Shown: piece after piece, positions 11,733 to 13,838 of the stretch
Position numbering within the stretch: the first letter of the stretch is position 1
Layout of the letters: each line of letters opens with the position of its first letter
Assembly (NCBI GenBank): GCA_017413145.1
Contig: JAFPUX010000312.1
Location: 1 to 13,838 of the forward strand
DNA from: Kiritimatiellia bacterium
Lineage (GTDB): Bacteria > Verrucomicrobiota > Kiritimatiellia > RFP12 > UBA3636
Length of the DNA stretch: 13,838 bases
Direction: 5' to 3'
Position numbers and translations under genes: made by a program
Notes under the pieces: generated by a model
Told to the model about the DNA's origin: nothing
The model's database searches: none
Seen by the model: the letters and a program-made list of their open reading frames with translations, nothing else

Positions 11733-13645
11733 TCGTCGTCGGGTTCTTCGAGGACGGCGGGGGCGTCGGAGTCGTCCTCGGCGGGGGCATCCTCCGGGGG
11801 CGGTTCTTCGGCCGCGGCGTACTCCGGGAAGAGGTGAAGGAGGAGGTCTTTCACGATCGGGCCGGCGTCCGTGCCGCCGCCGTGCGGGGCGTCTTCGACG
11901 AGGACGGCGAGCGCGTATTTCGGCGCGTCGGCCGGGGCGTAGGCGATCATCCAGGCGTGCTTGCGGCGTTCCCAGACGCCGTCGACCTTCGCCTTGTACT
12001 GCGCGGTGCCGGTCTTGCCGGCGACGTCGAGGCCCGGGACCGCCGCGCGATGACCGGTTCCGCGCCAGGTGCGGACCGCGTCCCGCATGCCCTCGCGCAC
12101 GAGGTCCATGTCGCGGTCGTTCCAGTCCATGCGGCCGAGGACGACGCGTTCGCCGTGGACGACGCCGGTGCCGGGGTCGCGCACGAGGCGCGGCTGGACG
12201 AGCGTGCCGCGGTTCGCGAGCGCCATCGCCATGACGGCGACCTGCAGCGGCGTCACGAGCAGGTCGCCCTGTCCCATGGCGACGTTGGCGGTGTCGCGCT
12301 GGATCCAGTGGCGGCGGTCGGGCAGGTACCCGCCGCCGACCGGAATCCCGACGCGCGGCGCGCGGCCGAAGCCGAGGTTCTCGTAGGCCGCGCGCAGGCC
12401 GGTGTCCCAGCCGAGGCGGATGCCGGTCTCGTTGAAGAACGGGTTGCACGAGACGGCGAGCGCGCGGCGGACGTCCAAGTCGCCGTGCCAGCCCGTGCAG
12501 TGGATCGCGATCTCGCGGCCCTGCGGATCGGTCCCGAAGGAGTACTTGCCGTCGCAGTGCAGGACGGTGTCCGGGGCGATCGCCCCGGCGCGGAGCGCGG
12601 CGAGGGCGACGACGGGCTTGACGACGCTGCCCGGCGCGTAGCGCCCGCTCGCGGCGCGGTTGAGGAACGGGCTCTTCGGATCGGCGGAGAGCGCGGCCCA
12701 GTAGTCGGCGGGGACGGCGGGCGTAAAGCGCGAAAGGTCGTAGCGCGGCGCGGTGGCGAGCGCGAGGACGTCGCCGTTGCGGACGTCGAGGACGACCGCC
12801 GCGGCTCGGTTCGTCCCGAGCGCGCGCTCGGCGGCGCGCTGCAGGTCCGCGTCGAGCGTGAGAACGACGTCGCGTCCGGGCTCGGGCTCGATCTCCGGGT
12901 AGACCTCGCGCTTGTAGCCGATCGCGTCGATGCGGAGCGTCTCGAGCCCGCCGCGGCCGGCCAGCGCCGCGTCGCCGGTTCGCTCGATTCCGCTGCGCCC
13001 TTCGAGGTCGTGGAAGAAGTAGTTGAAGCGCGACGGATCGAACTCGTCCGGGTATTCGCCGGGCGGCGGCGGCTTGGGCTCGCCGCGGCCGACGTAGCCG
13101 ACCACGTGGCACGCGAGGTCCTTCTCGGGGTAGACGCGCGCGGCCTGGACGAACACTTCGGTGCCGGGCGGGGCGTCGTCCCACTCGCAGAAGCGAGCGA
13201 GCTCCGCGTCCGCGAGGTCGCGGAACGCGACGAGCGGGATCGGGCGGCTCTGGTGCACGTGGCGCGCGATGGCTTCGCGCGAAACCTCGCGCTCCCGGCC
13301 GAGGAACGCGGCGGTTCGGTCGATCTCGGCGTCGACGCGGTTCACGGTGTTGGACCACGGGCCGGCCGCGCGGAGCTCCTCGATGTAGAACGCGACGCAC
13401 CAGCTCGGGCGGTTGTCCGCGAGGACGGCGCCGTTGCGGTCGAGGATGCGGCCGCGCGTGGCGGGCAGCCGCACGCGGCGCAGGCTGATGCGGTTCTGCC
13501 GCCCCTCGTAGAGCGCGTTCTCCACGACCTGGAACGTGTGGAGCCGCGCGGCGAGGAAGCCGAGCCCGGCGAGCATGAGCGCGCCGAGCAGCGCCAGCCG
13601 CGGCGCGGCGCCGGCGCCGTCAGGCTTCCGTCCAGCCGAGGGCAT
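11729..13645 (-). CDS. mrdA: Penicillin-binding protein 2 (peptidoglycan D,D-transpeptidase)
   Basis: A 638-aa class B penicillin-binding protein that crosslinks peptidoglycan in the elongation complex with RodA, MreC and MreD. A short cytoplasmic N-terminus and one membrane anchor (~17-38, LALLGALMLAGLGFLAARLH) are followed by the pedestal/dimerisation region beginning RRVRLPATRGRILDRNG (56-72). The transpeptidase domain has all three motifs: S340-VVK343 (nucleophile and lysine), S399-C-N401, and K544-TG546 in AGKTGTAQ. The length is typical for PBP2. A proline-rich insertion (GEPKPPPPGEYPDEF, 188-202) sits in the pedestal region, and the last ~28 residues are an acidic Pro/Glu/Asp tail in the periplasm. 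ATG 13645 lies within the end of the upstream MreD-like gene (26-nt overlap), so the two are translationally coupled. Confidence 0.93.
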   Translation of the reverse strand: MPSAGRKPDGAGAAPRLALLGALMLAGLGFLAARLHTFQVVENALYEGRQNRISLRRVRLPATRGRILDRNGAVLADNRPSWCVAFYIEELRAAGPWSNTVNRVDAEIDRTAAFLGREREVSREAIARHVHQSRPIPLVAFRDLADAELARFCEWDDAPPGTEVFVQAARVYPEKDLACHVVGYVGRGEPKPPPPGEYPDEFDPSRFNYFFHDLEGRSGIERTGDAALAGRGGLETLRIDAIGYKREVYPEIEPEPGRDVVLTLDADLQRAAERALGTNRAAAVVLDVRNGDVLALATAPRYDLSRFTPAVPADYWAALSADPKSPFLNRAASGRYAPGSVVKPVVALAALRAGAIAPDTVLHCDGKYSFGTDPQGREIAIHCTGWHGDLDVRRALAVSCNPFFNETGIRLGWDTGLRAAYENLGFGRAPRVGIPVGGGYLPDRRHWIQRDTANVAMGQGDLLVTPLQVAVMAMALANRGTLVQPRLVRDPGTGVVHGERVVLGRMDWNDRDMDLVREGMRDAVRTWRGTGHRAAVPGLDVAGKTGTAQYKAKVDGVWERRKHAWMIAYAPADAPKYALAVLVEDAPHGGGTDAGPIVKDLLLHLFPEYAAAEEPPPEDAPAEDDSDAPAVLEEPDDD

Positions 13646-13838
13646 CGCCTTCGTCCTCCAGGCCGACGTTCGCGGAGATCCAGTCCAGGCCCCGCAGGAA
13701 GAGCGCGGCGGCGAAGGCGGCCAGGCCGCCCGCGAACGCGCCGGCGAGGAGCCTCGTCGCGAGGAAACCGGCCGGCAGCGCCGCGTAGCCGCCGGCGACG
13801 CGCAGCGCCGCGTACTGCGCGAGCAGCAGCGCGGGGGC
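13620..13838 (-). CDS. mreD: MreD-like rod shape-determining membrane protein (3' end only)
   Basis: The last 72 codons of a minus-strand gene whose start is beyond the window. The fragment is hydrophobic (ALLLAQYAALRVAGGYAALP, then FAGGLAAFAAALFLRGLDW), consistent with two final membrane helices, and ends with a soluble tail, EDEGDALGWTEA. Identity as MreD rests on position directly upstream of and overlapping PBP2, the conserved mreBCD-mrdA order, and its hydrophobicity; MreD sequences are poorly conserved, so sequence alone does not prove it. MreD would link MreB/MreC to the elongation machinery. Confidence 0.6.
   Translation of the reverse strand, partial: APALLLAQYAALRVAGGYAALPAGFLATRLLAGAFAGGLAAFAAALFLRGLDWISANVGLEDEGDALGWTEA

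Noticed and set aside
11326..12234. 302-codon plus-strand open frame across the vsr/mrdA junction
   Set aside because: Arg-rich shadow that is out of frame with vsr and antisense to the PBP2 catalytic domain.

Overview
The window is a mostly very GC-rich bacterial chromosome segment. Genes abut or overlap by 4 nt, GTG and probably TTG starts occur, and Shine-Dalgarno sequences are often absent. Secreted proteins with thrombospondin type-3 calcium repeats and many 'TN' turns suggest a member of the PVC group, perhaps a Kiritimatiellota- or Verrucomicrobia-like organism. That placement is inference. No rRNA, tRNA, CRISPR array, transposase or integrase was seen.

Layout. (A) 2-5901, plus strand: a tight operon of five exported proteins. 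A large metzincin-like metalloprotease (cut by the window edge) is followed by a secreted helical protein, a second smaller metzincin paralogue, a secreted coiled-coil protein and a second helical protein that appears to be a paralogue of the first. The order A1-B1-A2-C-B2 suggests a duplicated protease/partner module. (B) 5902-7711: a visibly AT-richer islet with a 45-aa basic protein and a 449-aa coiled-coil protein with two membrane helices, separated by a perfect hairpin and preceded by a (CAAA)5 tract. Neither has a known function to me; this is the best candidate for an undescribed two-gene system. (C) 7712-10284: a MutT-like NUDIX hydrolase translationally coupled (ATGA) to a DUF2075-type protein combining a PD-(D/E)xK-like nuclease domain with an SF1 helicase. 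(D) 10309-11138: a 20-bp-stem hairpin, a good promoter and a VapBC/FitAB-type toxin-antitoxin pair. (E) 11222-11713: a divergent Vsr-like endonuclease. (F) 11729-13838, minus strand: penicillin-binding protein 2 preceded by the 3' end of an MreD-like gene, i.e. the rod-shape/elongation operon. The vsr and PBP2 genes converge, and their stop codons lie in opposite arms of one shared hairpin.

Taken together, B-E form an accessory stretch (islet, nuclease-helicase, toxin-antitoxin, repair-type nuclease) between a lineage-specific secreted-protein operon and conserved cell-wall genes. Defence or stress roles are plausible from domain content, but nothing in the sequence proves them. All family calls are by reading motifs; no database search was run.
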